A stretch of DNA of 60,023 nt from Mediterranea sp. An20 (GTDB lineage: Bacteria; Bacteroidota; Bacteroidia; Bacteroidales; Bacteroidaceae), in assembly GCF_002160055.1 (NCBI RefSeq), contig NZ_NFJV01000025.1, positions 1-60,023 of the forward strand. Reading direction: 5' to 3'. The stretch's first letter is position 1; every line of letters starts with the position of its first letter. Of the stretch, positions 34,805 through 43,988 are shown piece after piece. A program made the position numbers and the translations under genes. The notes under the pieces are model-generated. The model searched no databases. It was not told the origin of the DNA and was given only the letters and a program-made list of their open reading frames with translations.

Positions 34805-35908
34805 ATGGCATTAAAAGCAGGTATCGTAGGACTTCCCAACGTGGGAAAATCCACCCTTTTCAACTGCCTGTCCAGCGCAAAGGCACAGGCAGCCAACTTT
34901 CCTTTCTGCACCATCGACGCCCAGATGGGACAGGTATCCGTGCCCGACGAGCGGCTGACCAAACTGGCCGAACTGGTACATCCGGGCCGCATCGTGCCCG
35001 CCGTGTGCGACATCGTAGACATCGCCGGACTGGTGAAAGGCGCCAGCAAGGGCGAAGGACTGGGGAACCAGTTCTTGGGTAACATCCGCGAGTGTGACGC
35101 CATCATCCACGTGCTGCGCTGTTTCGACAACGGCAACATCGTCCACGTGGACGGTTCGGTAAACCCCGTGCGCGACAAGGAGATTATCGACACCGAACTG
35201 CAACTGAAGGACTTAGAGACTGTAGAGAACCGCATCAAGCGCGTCGAGAAGCAGGCAAAGGTCGGCGGCGACAAGCAGGCAAAGACCGAGTACGGCCTCC
35301 TGCTGCGCTACAAGGAAGCCCTGGAACAAGGCCTCAGCGCCCGCACCGTCGTGCCGGAGAACGAAGACGAGGAAACCTGCGCCAAGCAAATGTTCCTCCT
35401 CACCACCAAACCCGTGCTCTACGTCTGCAACGTGGATGATACTTCCACCGCTACAGGCAACGCATACGTCGAACAGGTGCGCGAAGCCATCAAAGACGAA
35501 GATGCCCAACTGATGATTATCTCCGCCCAGACCGAGGCCGACATTGCCGAACTGGAAACCTACGAAGAAAAGCAAATGTTCCTCGAAGACTTGGGCCTGA
35601 AGGAAAGCGGCTGCAACCGCCTCATCAAAGCCATCTACAAACTGCTCAACCTGGAGACGTTCATCACCGCCGGCGAAATGGAGGTAAAGGCGTGGACTTA
35701 TCGCAAGGGTTGGAAAGCACCGCAATGCGCCGGAGTCATCCATACCGACTTCGAGAAAGGTTTCATCCGCGCCGAAGTCATCAAGTACGATGACTATATA
35801 AAATATGGTAGCGAAGCCGCTGTACGCGAAGCCGGAAAACTGGCTGTGGAGGGCAAAGACTACGTGGTGCAGGACGGGGACATCATGCACTTCCGGTTCA
35901 ATGTGTAA
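34805..35908 (+). CDS. ychF: redox-regulated ATPase YchF (Obg-related)
   Basis: The 367-residue cytoplasmic protein has the P-loop GLPNVGKST (residues 9-17), the DIVDIAGLVKGASKGEGLGNQF switch region, and a C-terminal TGS-type domain (VKAWTYRKGWKAPQCAGVIH). YchF differs from other Obg GTPases in preferring ATP because the G4 motif is altered. It binds ribosomes and takes part in stress responses. The ATG at 34805 is fixed by the promoter at 34728-34759 and by family length; the upstream frame covers the previous gene's end and its terminator. Confidence 0.96.
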   Translation: MALKAGIVGLPNVGKSTLFNCLSSAKAQAANFPFCTIDAQMGQVSVPDERLTKLAELVHPGRIVPAVCDIVDIAGLVKGASKGEGLGNQFLGNIRECDAIIHVLRCFDNGNIVHVDGSVNPVRDKEIIDTELQLKDLETVENRIKRVEKQAKVGGDKQAKTEYGLLLRYKEALEQGLSARTVVPENEDEETCAKQMFLLTTKPVLYVCNVDDTSTATGNAYVEQVREAIKDEDAQLMIISAQTEADIAELETYEEKQMFLEDLGLKESGCNRLIKAIYKLLNLETFITAGEMEVKAWTYRKGWKAPQCAGVIHTDFEKGFIRAEVIKYDDYIKYGSEAAVREAGKLAVEGKDYVVQDGDIMHFRFNV

Positions 35909-35925
35909 AGCGGATATACACAGTC

Positions 35926-36102
35926 ATGAAGGATACCAATGAAATCATCATCTACCAGCCGGAAGAAGCCATAAAACTGAAGGTCCGGCTGGAAGATGAA
36001 ACCGTGTGGCTGACACAAGCTCAAATGGCCGAACTGCAGGCTGCGAAGCAACAAAACGACAAGCCCCGCCCCCCATCGCCTTCAAGCACTATTAACCATT
36101 AA
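35926..36102 (+). pseudogene. RhuM-like N-terminal fragment (58 codons)
   Basis: The frame starts MKDTNEIIIYQPEE and continues VRLEDETVWLTQAQMAEL, the hallmark N-terminus of the RhuM/virulence protein and related DNA-associated families in Bacteroidetes. After about 38 residues the similarity stops in a low-complexity tail ending TINH, formed from AT-rich repeat sequence. A full RhuM protein has about 330 residues, so this is a remnant, probably of a deleted gene. It lies 17 bp after ychF. Confidence 0.65.
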
Positions 36103-36127
36103 TCATTAACCACTAACCACTATAAAA

Positions 36128-37033
36128 ATGAACTATTTAATCGCAGGAACCGGAGGCGTAGGCGGCAGCATCGCCGCCTTCCTGGCACTGGCAGGCAAAG
36201 ACGTGACCTGCATTGCCCGCGGCGAACACCTGACCGCCATCCGGCAGAACGGTCTGAAGCTGCACAGCGACCTGAAGGGCGAACACACCCTCCACATCCC
36301 CGCCTGCACCGCCGAAGAATACCAAGGCAAGGCCGACGTCATCTTCGTTTGTGTGAAAGGCTACTCCGTCGACTCCATCACCGACCTTATCCGGCGGACG
36401 GCGAAGCCCGATACGGTGGTTATCCCCATCCTCAACGTCTATGGCACGGGGCCGCGTATCCAACGGTTGGTGCCCGGCGTGACGGTGCTCGACGGTTGCA
36501 TCTACATCGTGGGCTTCGTCAGCGGCAAAGGGGAAATCACACAGATGGGCAAGATATTCCGCTTGGTATATGGAGCGCACAAAGGGACGGACGTGTCACG
36601 CGACACGCTGCTGGCCGTGAAACGTGACCTCGAAGAGAGCGGCATCAAAGCTGATTTGTCCGACGACATCAACCGCGACACGTTTGTCAAATGGTCGTTC
36701 ATCTCTGCCATGGCAGTAACAGGAGCTTATTACGATGTACCTATGGGTGAGGTGCAGAAACCCGGCGAAATCAGGGATACCTTCATCGGTCTCTCCCGCG
36801 AAAGCAACGAATTGGGACGCCGGTTGGGTATCGACCTTCCGACGGACTTAGTGGAATACAACCTGAAAGTCATCGACAAGCTGGACCCGCACAGCACCGC
36901 CTCCATGCAGAAAGACCTGGCCCGCGGACACGAGAGTGAGGTGCAAGGCCTGTTGTTCGACTTGATAGACGCGGCTGAAGCACACGGGGTAAACATCCCG
37001 ACGTACCGCCGCGTGGCAGAGAAATTCAAATAA
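36128..37033 (+). CDS. ketopantoate reductase family protein (2-dehydropantoate 2-reductase)
   Basis: The 301-residue protein opens with the NADP-binding motif AGTGGVGGSIAAFLALAG and later has KWSFISAMAVTGA and the substrate region HSTASMQKDLARGHESEV, where the Lys, Ser and Glu of the PanE active site are present. PanE reduces 2-dehydropantoate to pantoate on the route to coenzyme A. Bacteroides carry several paralogues, so the in vivo substrate is not certain and I do not assign panE. It is followed by an AT-rich tandem repeat and lgt. Confidence 0.88.
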   Translation: MNYLIAGTGGVGGSIAAFLALAGKDVTCIARGEHLTAIRQNGLKLHSDLKGEHTLHIPACTAEEYQGKADVIFVCVKGYSVDSITDLIRRTAKPDTVVIPILNVYGTGPRIQRLVPGVTVLDGCIYIVGFVSGKGEITQMGKIFRLVYGAHKGTDVSRDTLLAVKRDLEESGIKADLSDDINRDTFVKWSFISAMAVTGAYYDVPMGEVQKPGEIRDTFIGLSRESNELGRRLGIDLPTDLVEYNLKVIDKLDPHSTASMQKDLARGHESEVQGLLFDLIDAAEAHGVNIPTYRRVAEKFK

Positions 37034-37083
37034 ATGAAGAATAAAGAACGAAGAATATTTTGATAGACATCATGTATATCATT

Positions 37084-37128
37084 CCTCATTCTTAATTCTC
37101 AATTCTTAATTCTCAATTCTCAATTAAC
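37084..37128. repeat. short tandem repeat (TTCTTAATTCTCAA type)
   Basis: About three overlapping copies of CATTCTTAATTCTCAA and TTAATTCTCAATTCT lie just before lgt. A similar ACCATTAATCATTAACCACT run precedes the reductase gene at 36093-36120. Such runs are frequent upstream of Bacteroides genes. Confidence 0.55.
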
Positions 37129-38028
37129 ATGGACCTTTTACTTTACATCCACTGGAACCCCGACCCGACGTTCTTTCATCTTTTCGGGTTTCCCATCCGC
37201 TACTACAGCCTGCTGTGGATAGTGGGCATCGCATGCTCCTACTTCATCGTGCGCCGCGAATACCGCGACCTGAAAATAGGCGATGACAAGTTCGACCCGC
37301 TTTTCTTCTACTGCTTCATCGGCATCCTGGTTGGTTGCCGCTTGGGGCACTGTCTGTTCTACCAGCCGGAATACTACCTGTCTGGCATAAAGCCTTTCAT
37401 CGAGATGTTCATCCCCATCAAATTCCTGCCCGACGGCGGATGGAAATGGACCGGCTATGAAGGTCTGGCGAGTCACGGCGGCACTTTGGGCCTCATCATT
37501 GCCCTGTGGCTCTATTGCCGCAAGACGAAGATGCACTTCATGGACGTGCTGGACATCATTGCTGTCGGCACCCCTATCTGCGCCTGCTGCATCCGCTTAG
37601 CCAACCTGATGAACTCGGAAATCATCGGCAACCCCACCGATGTGCCTTGGGCCTTCATCTTCGAACGGGTAGACATGACACCACGTCATCCCGGACAGCT
37701 GTACGAAGCCATCGCCTACTTCATCTTCTGTCTTGGCATGCTGTATTTCTACCGCCTGGGTCTCAAGACACGCGCCGAGGCAACCATCGGCATGAAGAAG
37801 GACGAGGTAGCCGCCCTGCCTGCTGCTTTCCCCCACCGGCGCGGCTTTTACTTCGGACTGTGCCTGACAGAGATATTCCTTTTCCGCTTCTTCATCGAAT
37901 TCCTCAAGGCCGACCAAGTAGCCTTCGAGCAAGGCATGACGCTGAACATGGGACAGTGGCTCAGCATCCCGTTCGTAGCCATCGGGATATATTGCATGTT
38001 CTTCTACGGGAAGAAGATAAAGGCTTGA
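37129..38028 (+). CDS. lgt: prolipoprotein diacylglyceryl transferase
   Basis: The 299-residue inner-membrane enzyme transfers diacylglycerol from phosphatidylglycerol to the lipobox cysteine of prolipoproteins, the first step of lipoprotein maturation. Multiple membrane helices and the Lgt signature regions are visible: [19 protein letters not shown] (with the HGG motif) and [19 protein letters not shown]. Length is slightly above average because of an insert near residue 215 ([20 protein letters not shown]). A 72-bp part of its 3' region (37847-37918) is duplicated at 38853-38924. Confidence 0.95.
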   Translation: MDLLLYIHWNPDPTFFHLFGFPIRYYSLLWIVGIACSYFIVRREYRDLKIGDDKFDPLFFYCFIGILVGCRLGHCLFYQPEYYLSGIKPFIEMFIPIKFLPDGGWKWTGYEGLASHGGTLGLIIALWLYCRKTKMHFMDVLDIIAVGTPICACCIRLANLMNSEIIGNPTDVPWAFIFERVDMTPRHPGQLYEAIAYFIFCLGMLYFYRLGLKTRAEATIGMKKDEVAALPAAFPHRRGFYFGLCLTEIFLFRFFIEFLKADQVAFEQGMTLNMGQWLSIPFVAIGIYCMFFYGKKIKA

Positions 38029-38161
38029 CGAAAGTCCTGTAGGATGTACCCAAATAGAGATATGGCTTGCTTCAGTTTCGCCAGCATCTCAGACGTATCT
38101 ACGAAGGACAACATGTCCAGCAAATCCATAAACTACAATTCCCAACCTGTCAATACAAACA

Positions 38162-38194
38162 TTCCGCCTTTCTCCTGCATGGAGAGGGGCGGAA
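38162..38194 (+). repeat. stem-loop downstream of lgt
   Basis: TTCCGCCTTTCTCC (38162-38175) pairs with GGAGAGGGGCGGAA (38181-38194) in RNA of the plus strand, with three G-U pairs and a 5-nt loop. No T-run follows. The remainder of the 191-bp gap shows nothing else. Confidence 0.5.
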
Positions 38195-38219
38195 CGAAAC
38201 AATGGGTAGGGTTTATGAA

Positions 38220-38501
38220 TCAACTTTCCTTGACAATCTGAGTAAAATCAGACCAATCCTCTACCTTATAGGCACGGATGTCACGAACCGACTTCTTAAA
38301 CCAATCATACTTGCAAAGGTCATTGATTGCCTTATACAAGTTGCTTAGGTTTCCATTGACCGTGAGGTAAGTACTGCCTTGAATCCACTCAAAACCGTTT
38401 TTCTTCAGGCATTCCTTTATTTCGTAATAAGCACGGTTATATGGTTTTCCATAATGCTCTTCAAGACTTGAAACCGTCATGTCGAAACTTATGGCAAACA
38501 T
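38220..38501 (-). CDS. VapD-type toxin (endoribonuclease-like)
   Basis: The 93-residue protein matches the VapD family: [20 protein letters not shown] at the start, [14 protein letters not shown] in the middle and [16 protein letters not shown] near the end. VapD has a Cas2-like ferredoxin fold and acts as an mRNA-cleaving toxin in other bacteria. The start overlaps the end of the upstream 64-residue gene by 13 bp, the usual arrangement of a toxin behind its antitoxin. The partner is not an obvious VapX homologue. Confidence 0.8.
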   Translation of the reverse strand: MFAISFDMTVSSLEEHYGKPYNRAYYEIKECLKKNGFEWIQGSTYLTVNGNLSNLYKAINDLCKYDWFKKSVRDIRAYKVEDWSDFTQIVKES

Positions 38502-38683
38502 ACTTCCTCCTTTGCCAGTTTGAACAAGTCTTCCCGCCCGAAGAACACGTTATGGTCTTCCGTTTCTGCGGAAATCACGATGCCTACAAAGGGATTATTC
38601 TCCACTTGGATAATGATGCCCGGTAGCCACTCTTTTTGCAGTGTCAAGTCGGGCGAAATAAGTACTTTATCTCCTACTTTCAT
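38489..38683 (-). CDS. small protein, putative antitoxin of the VapD pair
   Basis: The 64-residue protein ([20 protein letters not shown]...) has a small beta-barrel look, with short strands and the motif [20 protein letters not shown]. No named family is recognised. Its gene precedes and overlaps the VapD gene by 13 bp, and a -7 box lies 29 bp upstream, so the pair forms one transcript. The antitoxin role is inferred from this arrangement. Confidence 0.6.
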   Translation of the reverse strand: MKVGDKVLISPDLTLQKEWLPGIIIQVENNPFVGIVISAETEDHNVFFGREDLFKLAKEEVCLP

Positions 38684-38711
38684 GCTTCCTGTTCATTTAT
38701 AGTTACCGATA

Positions 38712-38719
38712 CAAAGGTA
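38712..38719 (-). promoter_or_regulatory. -7 promoter element (TACCTTTG) for the VapD pair
   Basis: Minus-strand TACCTTTG, an exact consensus match, 28 bp ahead of the ATG at 38683. A second minus-strand TACCTTTG lies at 38973-38980, beyond the lgt-like fragment. Confidence 0.6.
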
Positions 38720-38852
38720 ACAAAAATGCTGAAGAATGAACATATCGATGGCCTTTCTTTTTATTATTTCATTTGTTTCCCACCTGTCAAAGTACGCTCT
38801 ACTTTTATTATAATGTATCGATGCTTGTCCTGGACTGCGGAAAGAGGATGAT

Positions 38853-38924
38853 TTTACTTCGGGCTGTACCAGACGGAGATATTCCTTTTCCGCTTCTTCA
38901 TCGAATTCCTCAAGGCTAACCAAG
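38853..38924 (+). pseudogene. 72-bp duplicate of the lgt 3' region
   Basis: This stretch matches lgt 37847-37918 in the same orientation with about six differences in 72 bases. It cannot be a functional gene. With lgt itself it forms direct repeats around the VapD pair. The rest of the 38684-39030 gap holds only the promoter boxes. Confidence 0.8.
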
Positions 38925-39030
38925 GGAAGAGAAAGCTTTTTCTACCTCTCGCTCCTCTGTTTTATCCTATTACAAAGGTAAATAAATCCAGTGAAACAAC
39001 AAGGAATTACACGCCTTTATAAAAAACTCT

Positions 39031-41652
39031 CTACTTCCCCCGCACAATCCGCTTGATGTCATTCAGCTTGTTCAGCGCTTCCAGCGGAGTGAGGTTATTG
39101 ACATCAAGATTCAGTATTTCGTCACGAATCTGACACAGCACCGGGTCGTCCAACTGGAAGAAGCTGAGTTGCATGCCCCCCGCCGACGAAGCCCCTTCGG
39201 TGATGGTCTTTCCTGAGACGGAACCTGTCCGGCGGTTTTCCTGTTCCAACTGCTTCAGGATTTCATCAGCCCGCTTCACGATGCTCTTGGGCATACCGGC
39301 CATCTTGGCCACGTGTATGCCAAAAGAATGTTCGCTGCCTCCAGGCTCCAGTTTGCGGAGAAAGATAACCTTATTATCCACCTCGCGCACTGCCACATTG
39401 TAGTTCTTGATGCGTTTGAAGCTCTTTTCCATCTCGTTCAACTCGTGGTAGTGCGTGGCGAAAAGGGTACGGGCACGAGCCTTGGGGTGCTCGTGTATAT
39501 ACTCCACAATGGCCCAGGCGATAGATATGCCGTCGTAAGTGGAAGTGCCGCGACCCAACTCGTCGAACAACACGAGGCTGCGGGGCGAAAGGTTGTTCAG
39601 GATATTGGCAGCCTCGTTCATCTCGACCATAAATGTTGATTCACCCACCGAAATATTATCGCTGGCCCCCACACGGGTGAATATCTTGTCGACTAATCCG
39701 ATGTGGGCGCTCTCGGCCGGCACAAAACTTCCAATCTGTGCCATCAGAGTGATGAGAGCCGTCTGGCGCAACAAGGCTGATTTACCTGCCATGTTGGGAC
39801 CGGTAATAATGATGATTTGCTGCGTTTCCGTATCCAGACGCACATCATTGGCCACGTATTGCTCGCCTATGGGCAGTTGCTTCTCGATGACGGGATGACG
39901 CCCTTGGTGAATCTCCAGCACATCATCGTCGGCCACGACAGGACGGATATACTTGTTCTCCCGGGCCACTGTGGCGAAGGAGAGCAGGCAATCCAGCCGT
40001 GCCAGTTGGTTGGCATCTATCTGGATGGGCGGGATGAACTCAACAAGCGATTGCACCAGTTCGTTATACAACTGAGCTTCCAATATCAGAATCTTGTCTT
40101 CAGCCCCCAGAATCTTCTCTTCGTATTCTTTCAGTTCCTGGGTGATGTAGCGCTCGGCATTGGCCAGTGTCTGCTTACGTATCCATTCCTGGGGTACCTT
40201 GTCTTTATGGGCGTTGCGCACCTCGATGTAATAGCCGAACACGTTGTTGTAACCAATCTTCAGACTGGGGATGCCCGTCTGTTCGCTCTCACGCTGCTGT
40301 ATTTGCAACAGATAGTCCTTGCCCGAATAGGCTATGCGGCGCAGTTCGTCCAGTTCCGCGCTGACTCCCTGCCTGATGACACCTCCTTTATTGACGAGCA
40401 GAGGCGGATCGTTGTTTATCTCCTTCTCAATGCGGTCGCGCACCGACTGGCAGATATTCAGTTGTTCTCCAATGCGGTTCAGGCTGGCATTGTCTGCTTC
40501 CAGACAGGCTGCCTTGATAGGCTCAATGGCTTGCAGCGCCACTTTCAGCGCCACTACTTCGCGGGGCGACACACGCCCTACGGCCACCTTGGACAAGATG
40601 CGTTCCATATCGCCCACTTGGTGCAACTGCTCCCCGATGAGATCTTTGAAATCCGGATGTCTGAAAAAATACTCCACCACATCCAGCCGCGCATCAATAG
40701 GTCTCTTGTCTTTCAGCGGGAACACCAGCCAGCGCTTCAGCAGGCGGGCACCCATCGGACTGATGGTTTTGTCCAACACGTCCAGCAGGCTGCTGCCGCC
40801 ATCGTTCATGGAGCCAGTCAGTTCGAGGCTGCGCACAGTAAACTTATCCAAGCGGACGTATTTGTCTTCTTCAATACGTGCCAACGAAGTGATGTGTCCG
40901 GTCTGCGTGTGTTGCGTCATGATGAGATACTGCAAGACGGCTCCAGAAGCAATGATACCGTTTTTCAGATGTTCCACCCCGAACCCTTTCAGATTTTTCA
41001 CCTCAAAGTGTTTCAGCAGTCGCTCGCGGGCGGTAGTTTCGGTAAACACCCAGTCGTCCAGCTCGTACGTAAAGAACTTGTTGCCAAAGTTGCCTTCAAA
41101 CATCGGGCGTTTGCCCCGTTCAAACAACACCTCTTTGGGAGCGAAATTGTTCAGCAGCTTATCCACGTAATCAAAAGTCCCTTCTGCAGTCAGAAACTCT
41201 CCCGTCGATATATCCAGAAAAGCTACTCCGCAGGCTCCTTTGCCGAAATGCACAGCGGCCAGGAAATTGTTTTCCTTATAATTCAGCACATTGTCATCGA
41301 TAGAGACGCCGGGGGTCACCAGTTCCGTGATGCCGCGCTTCACCAGTTTTTTGGTCAGCTTAGGGTCCTCCAGCTGGTCGCAGATAGCCACACGCTTGCC
41401 GGCACGAATCAGCTTGGGCAGGTAAGTATCCAACGCGTGGTGAGGGAATCCTGCCATCTCAATGGTCTGTCCGCCCTTGCCGTTGTTGCGTTTGGTCAGG
41501 GTGATGCCCAGTATCTCCGAAGCCACCACGGCATCGGTGGAGTAGGTTTCATAGAAGTCCCCGCAACGAAACAGCATCAAGGCATCGGGATGCTTTGCTT
41601 TGAGGTCGAGAAACTGCTTCATCATGGGGGTGAGGACGATATCTTTATCCAT
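39031..41652 (-). CDS. mutS: DNA mismatch repair protein MutS
   Basis: The 873-residue protein recognises mismatches and small loops. The N-terminal mismatch-binding motif reads [11 protein letters not shown] (Phe-x-Glu: F, then E three residues on), and the ATPase has Walker [14 protein letters not shown] near residue 617, [12 protein letters not shown] for Walker B and the signature, and [10 protein letters not shown]. The ATG at 41652 ([15 protein letters not shown]) is chosen over a frame start 18 codons upstream because the -7 box at 41704-41711 lies across that region and the shorter N-terminus matches the family. Confidence 0.97.
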   Translation of the reverse strand: MDKDIVLTPMMKQFLDLKAKHPDALMLFRCGDFYETYSTDAVVASEILGITLTKRNNGKGGQTIEMAGFPHHALDTYLPKLIRAGKRVAICDQLEDPKLTKKLVKRGITELVTPGVSIDDNVLNYKENNFLAAVHFGKGACGVAFLDISTGEFLTAEGTFDYVDKLLNNFAPKEVLFERGKRPMFEGNFGNKFFTYELDDWVFTETTARERLLKHFEVKNLKGFGVEHLKNGIIASGAVLQYLIMTQHTQTGHITSLARIEEDKYVRLDKFTVRSLELTGSMNDGGSSLLDVLDKTISPMGARLLKRWLVFPLKDKRPIDARLDVVEYFFRHPDFKDLIGEQLHQVGDMERILSKVAVGRVSPREVVALKVALQAIEPIKAACLEADNASLNRIGEQLNICQSVRDRIEKEINNDPPLLVNKGGVIRQGVSAELDELRRIAYSGKDYLLQIQQRESEQTGIPSLKIGYNNVFGYYIEVRNAHKDKVPQEWIRKQTLANAERYITQELKEYEEKILGAEDKILILEAQLYNELVQSLVEFIPPIQIDANQLARLDCLLSFATVARENKYIRPVVADDDVLEIHQGRHPVIEKQLPIGEQYVANDVRLDTETQQIIIITGPNMAGKSALLRQTALITLMAQIGSFVPAESAHIGLVDKIFTRVGASDNISVGESTFMVEMNEAANILNNLSPRSLVLFDELGRGTSTYDGISIAWAIVEYIHEHPKARARTLFATHYHELNEMEKSFKRIKNYNVAVREVDNKVIFLRKLEPGGSEHSFGIHVAKMAGMPKSIVKRADEILKQLEQENRRTGSVSGKTITEGASSAGGMQLSFFQLDDPVLCQIRDEILNLDVNNLTPLEALNKLNDIKRIVRGK

Positions 41653-41703
41653 AGAATCAATGCTTTTTAGTATGCGAAGACTGTCCCATCGGACTTTTCC
41701 CGG

Positions 41704-41711
41704 CAAAGATA
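41704..41711 (-). promoter_or_regulatory. -7 promoter element (TATCTTTG) for mutS
   Basis: Minus-strand TATCTTTG, exact TAnnTTTG match, 51 bp ahead of the mutS ATG. Confidence 0.5.
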
Positions 41712-41792
41712 CTCCTTTTCTGCGAAAATACGGACGTACAACGGAAAGAAACGGGAGTGGCGGACCACAAAAAAATAGCGGTATTGATTCCT

Positions 41793-42338
41793 CTACGACT
41801 CCAACAGATACTGACGCAGGTATTTCAGTGCCTCGTTGATATGGCGTTCTACAGTCTTCTCCGCAATGCCAAGCCGCACGGCAATTTCTTTGTAACTGAA
41901 CTGGCCCTCGCGGCTCAGAAGAAACACCTCACGACGACGGGTCGGCATCGAACCCAGCAAACTGTACAAACGCTGGCGGAGCTCGGCAACATGAAGGTCT
42001 TCTTCGACATTATTATAACTGTTACCGACAGCTTCTTCCAAAGTAGCCCGATAGAAAGAATAATTGAAATGACGGCGCAAATGGTTAAAAACAGTGTTGC
42101 GGGTGGCAATGAACAGATAGCCGTCCAGACCCTGTTCCACCTCAATGGTGCCGCGCTTCTTCCACAGGCTGAGGAAGACATCCTGCACTACCTCTTCCAC
42201 ATCGGCAGGCAAAGTGATATAAAGAGAAGCAAAACGATAGACTTTCCGCCAATAGCGTCTGTACACACAAGCAAAGGCTTCCGTGTCTCCATTTTTCAAA
42301 CGCAGCAGCATATCTTTTTCGTCTTCCATTTTACCCAT
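41793..42338 (-). CDS. ECF-type RNA polymerase sigma factor
   Basis: From the ATG at 42338 the product is 181 residues. Sigma region 2 reads [20 protein letters not shown] through [15 protein letters not shown], and region 4 reads [20 protein letters not shown]. Bacteroides sigma factors of this type usually sit beside a FecR-like anti-sigma gene and a SusC/SusD pair controlled by it, none of which is present on either side here. An ATG at 42329 is equally possible. The near-consensus -7 box AATATTTG lies at about 42350-42357. Confidence 0.85.
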   Translation of the reverse strand: MGKMEDEKDMLLRLKNGDTEAFACVYRRYWRKVYRFASLYITLPADVEEVVQDVFLSLWKKRGTIEVEQGLDGYLFIATRNTVFNHLRRHFNYSFYRATLEEAVGNSYNNVEEDLHVAELRQRLYSLLGSMPTRRREVFLLSREGQFSYKEIAVRLGIAEKTVERHINEALKYLRQYLLES

Positions 42339-42743
42339 AGCAACTATGGCCGCAAATATTGCAAAACTCGCCAACATACGGATGAAATTCGGAGGAATAA
42401 TGCAAGCAGTTGGAAATGAAAGGTGATGTGCGGTTGTATTCCATGTCCATCATTGGAGGGCATCAGCCGTTTTTTGATGGGTTAGGAAAATGAATTGCTA
42501 CCTATCCGTTGCCTTTTTCGGGGAAGAAAATCCACGCGAAACGGACTCCCGATTCCTCTGTCATATCACCGTAAAGAACGCTGTCCCTGCATATTTGCGT
42601 TAGCGAAGATAGTCATTTTTTCGCAGAGCGGGAAAAATATGGGCCGGTTCTTTTGAGCATGGGACTTGTTTCCATATTCTGCCATATTCGTCATGCCTCT
42701 CATTTGACCTTTATCCGGTAATTTTGCAAGAAAGGAAAAGGTT
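42339..42743. other. noncoding gap at the island edge
   Basis: About 400 bp between the sigma factor and the first recombinase, without a convincing gene. It includes the -7 box TAATTTTG at 42719-42726 in front of the recombinase gene. The left boundary of the island probably lies here, but I found no second copy of an attachment sequence. Confidence 0.5.
42719..42726 (+). promoter_or_regulatory. -7 promoter element (TAATTTTG) for the recombinase genes
   Basis: TAATTTTG, exact consensus match, ends 17 bp before the ATG at 42744. Confidence 0.45.
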
Positions 42744-43967
42744 ATGAATCAGACGAATGTAAAGGTGTCGTTCTACCTTAAAAAGAGCGAGTCCGATGCC
42801 GACGGGTATTGTCCCGTGATGGCAAGGCTGAACATCGGGAAATACTCGGAGTCTGCTTTCAGCATGAAGCTGAGGGTGCCGCAGAAGATGTGGGCGGCAG
42901 GCCGGGCTACGGGCAAGAGCGTGGCGGCTAAGGAAATCAACAACCGCCTGGATGAGATACGGGCAAGAGCGCTCGGCATATATGCGGAGCTGTCCGCCGT
43001 GCGTGATGGTGTCAGCGCCGAGGAAGTGAAGCACCGGTTGCTCGGCATGGCCTCCGAACAGGAAACCTTGTTGGCCTATTTCATGAAGTTCATCGGCAAT
43101 TTCGAGAAACGGATCGGGATAAACCGCACGGCAAAAAGTCTCGCTGGTTACAGAAACGCATACAGCCATCTGGAGAGGTTCATCCGGTCACAATACAAGG
43201 TATCGGATGTCCCGTTCTCGACATTGGACCTTTCCTTCATTGAGAAATATGACCTGCATCTGCGTACCGAATGCCGTTTGGCTCCGGGTACTGTCATCAA
43301 TCTCACGGTCCGGCTGAAGACCGTGGTAGGCGAATCCATCGCTGACGGCATCATCACCGCCTACCCGTTCTTCGGTTACGAACCCGTGCATCCGAAACCG
43401 GAACAAAAGTACCTCACGGACGAGGAACTGCACCGGATCATGACCACACCGCTTCACAATCCGTCCCTGTACCATGTGAGGGACATGTTCTTGTTCTCCT
43501 GCTATACCGGTATCCCGTATGGCGACATGCGGCTGCTGACGACAGACAACCTTTCCCTGGCCGATGACGGGACATGGTGGATACGGAGTTCACGGGAAAA
43601 GACAGGAGTGGAGTTTGAAATCCCTCTACTGGAACTTCCCTTGCGGATTATCGAAAAGTACCGCGACACCGCACCGGACGGCCGGCTGTTGCCGATGTAT
43701 GCCAACAGCACAATGAATTTCTATCTGAAGCGCATTGCGGTTATCTGCGGAATAGACCGCAGGCTCGTCTTCCATTCAGGGCGCCATACCTACGCCACGG
43801 AGATCACCCTCTCGCACGGAGTCCCGCTTGAAACGGTCAGCAGGATGCTCGGCCACAGCCGGATAGAGACCACGCAGATTTATGCCAAAGTGACTGACGA
43901 CAAGATAGACTCTGACACGAACGCCCTGAATGAAAGAATCGCGGAGCGTTTCTCCGTAGTCATATAA
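42744..43967 (+). CDS. tyrosine recombinase 1
   Basis: The 407-residue protein has an Arm-type N-terminal domain (VKVSFYLKKSESDADGYCPV), a SAM-like core-binding domain (residues about 105-200) and a tyrosine recombinase catalytic domain. In the catalytic domain, FHSGRHTYATEI gives H344 and R347, MLGHS gives H371, and the nucleophile is Y380 in TTQIYAKV. The first arginine position reads GIPYGDMRLL, so the arginine is displaced or replaced, as in several Bacteroides integrases. The protein is full length. A second recombinase gene starts 21 bp downstream in the same direction. Confidence 0.92.
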   Translation: MNQTNVKVSFYLKKSESDADGYCPVMARLNIGKYSESAFSMKLRVPQKMWAAGRATGKSVAAKEINNRLDEIRARALGIYAELSAVRDGVSAEEVKHRLLGMASEQETLLAYFMKFIGNFEKRIGINRTAKSLAGYRNAYSHLERFIRSQYKVSDVPFSTLDLSFIEKYDLHLRTECRLAPGTVINLTVRLKTVVGESIADGIITAYPFFGYEPVHPKPEQKYLTDEELHRIMTTPLHNPSLYHVRDMFLFSCYTGIPYGDMRLLTTDNLSLADDGTWWIRSSREKTGVEFEIPLLELPLRIIEKYRDTAPDGRLLPMYANSTMNFYLKRIAVICGIDRRLVFHSGRHTYATEITLSHGVPLETVSRMLGHSRIETTQIYAKVTDDKIDSDTNALNERIAERFSVVI

Positions 43968-43988
43968 CAACTTAAACACACTGGTAAT

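Noticed and set aside
38029..38348. Small plus-strand frames behind lgt
   Set aside because: They overlap the VapD gene antisense, and no start signal or family supports them.
38693..38923. A 76-codon minus-strand frame that resembles a frame opposite lgt
   Set aside because: The similarity arises because both are antisense readings of the duplicated lgt segment. The DNA duplication is reported instead.
39817..41670. A 617-codon plus-strand frame opposite mutS
   Set aside because: Long antisense frames are common opposite GC-biased genes; the sequence (many His, Gln, Leu) matches no protein and mutS is complete.
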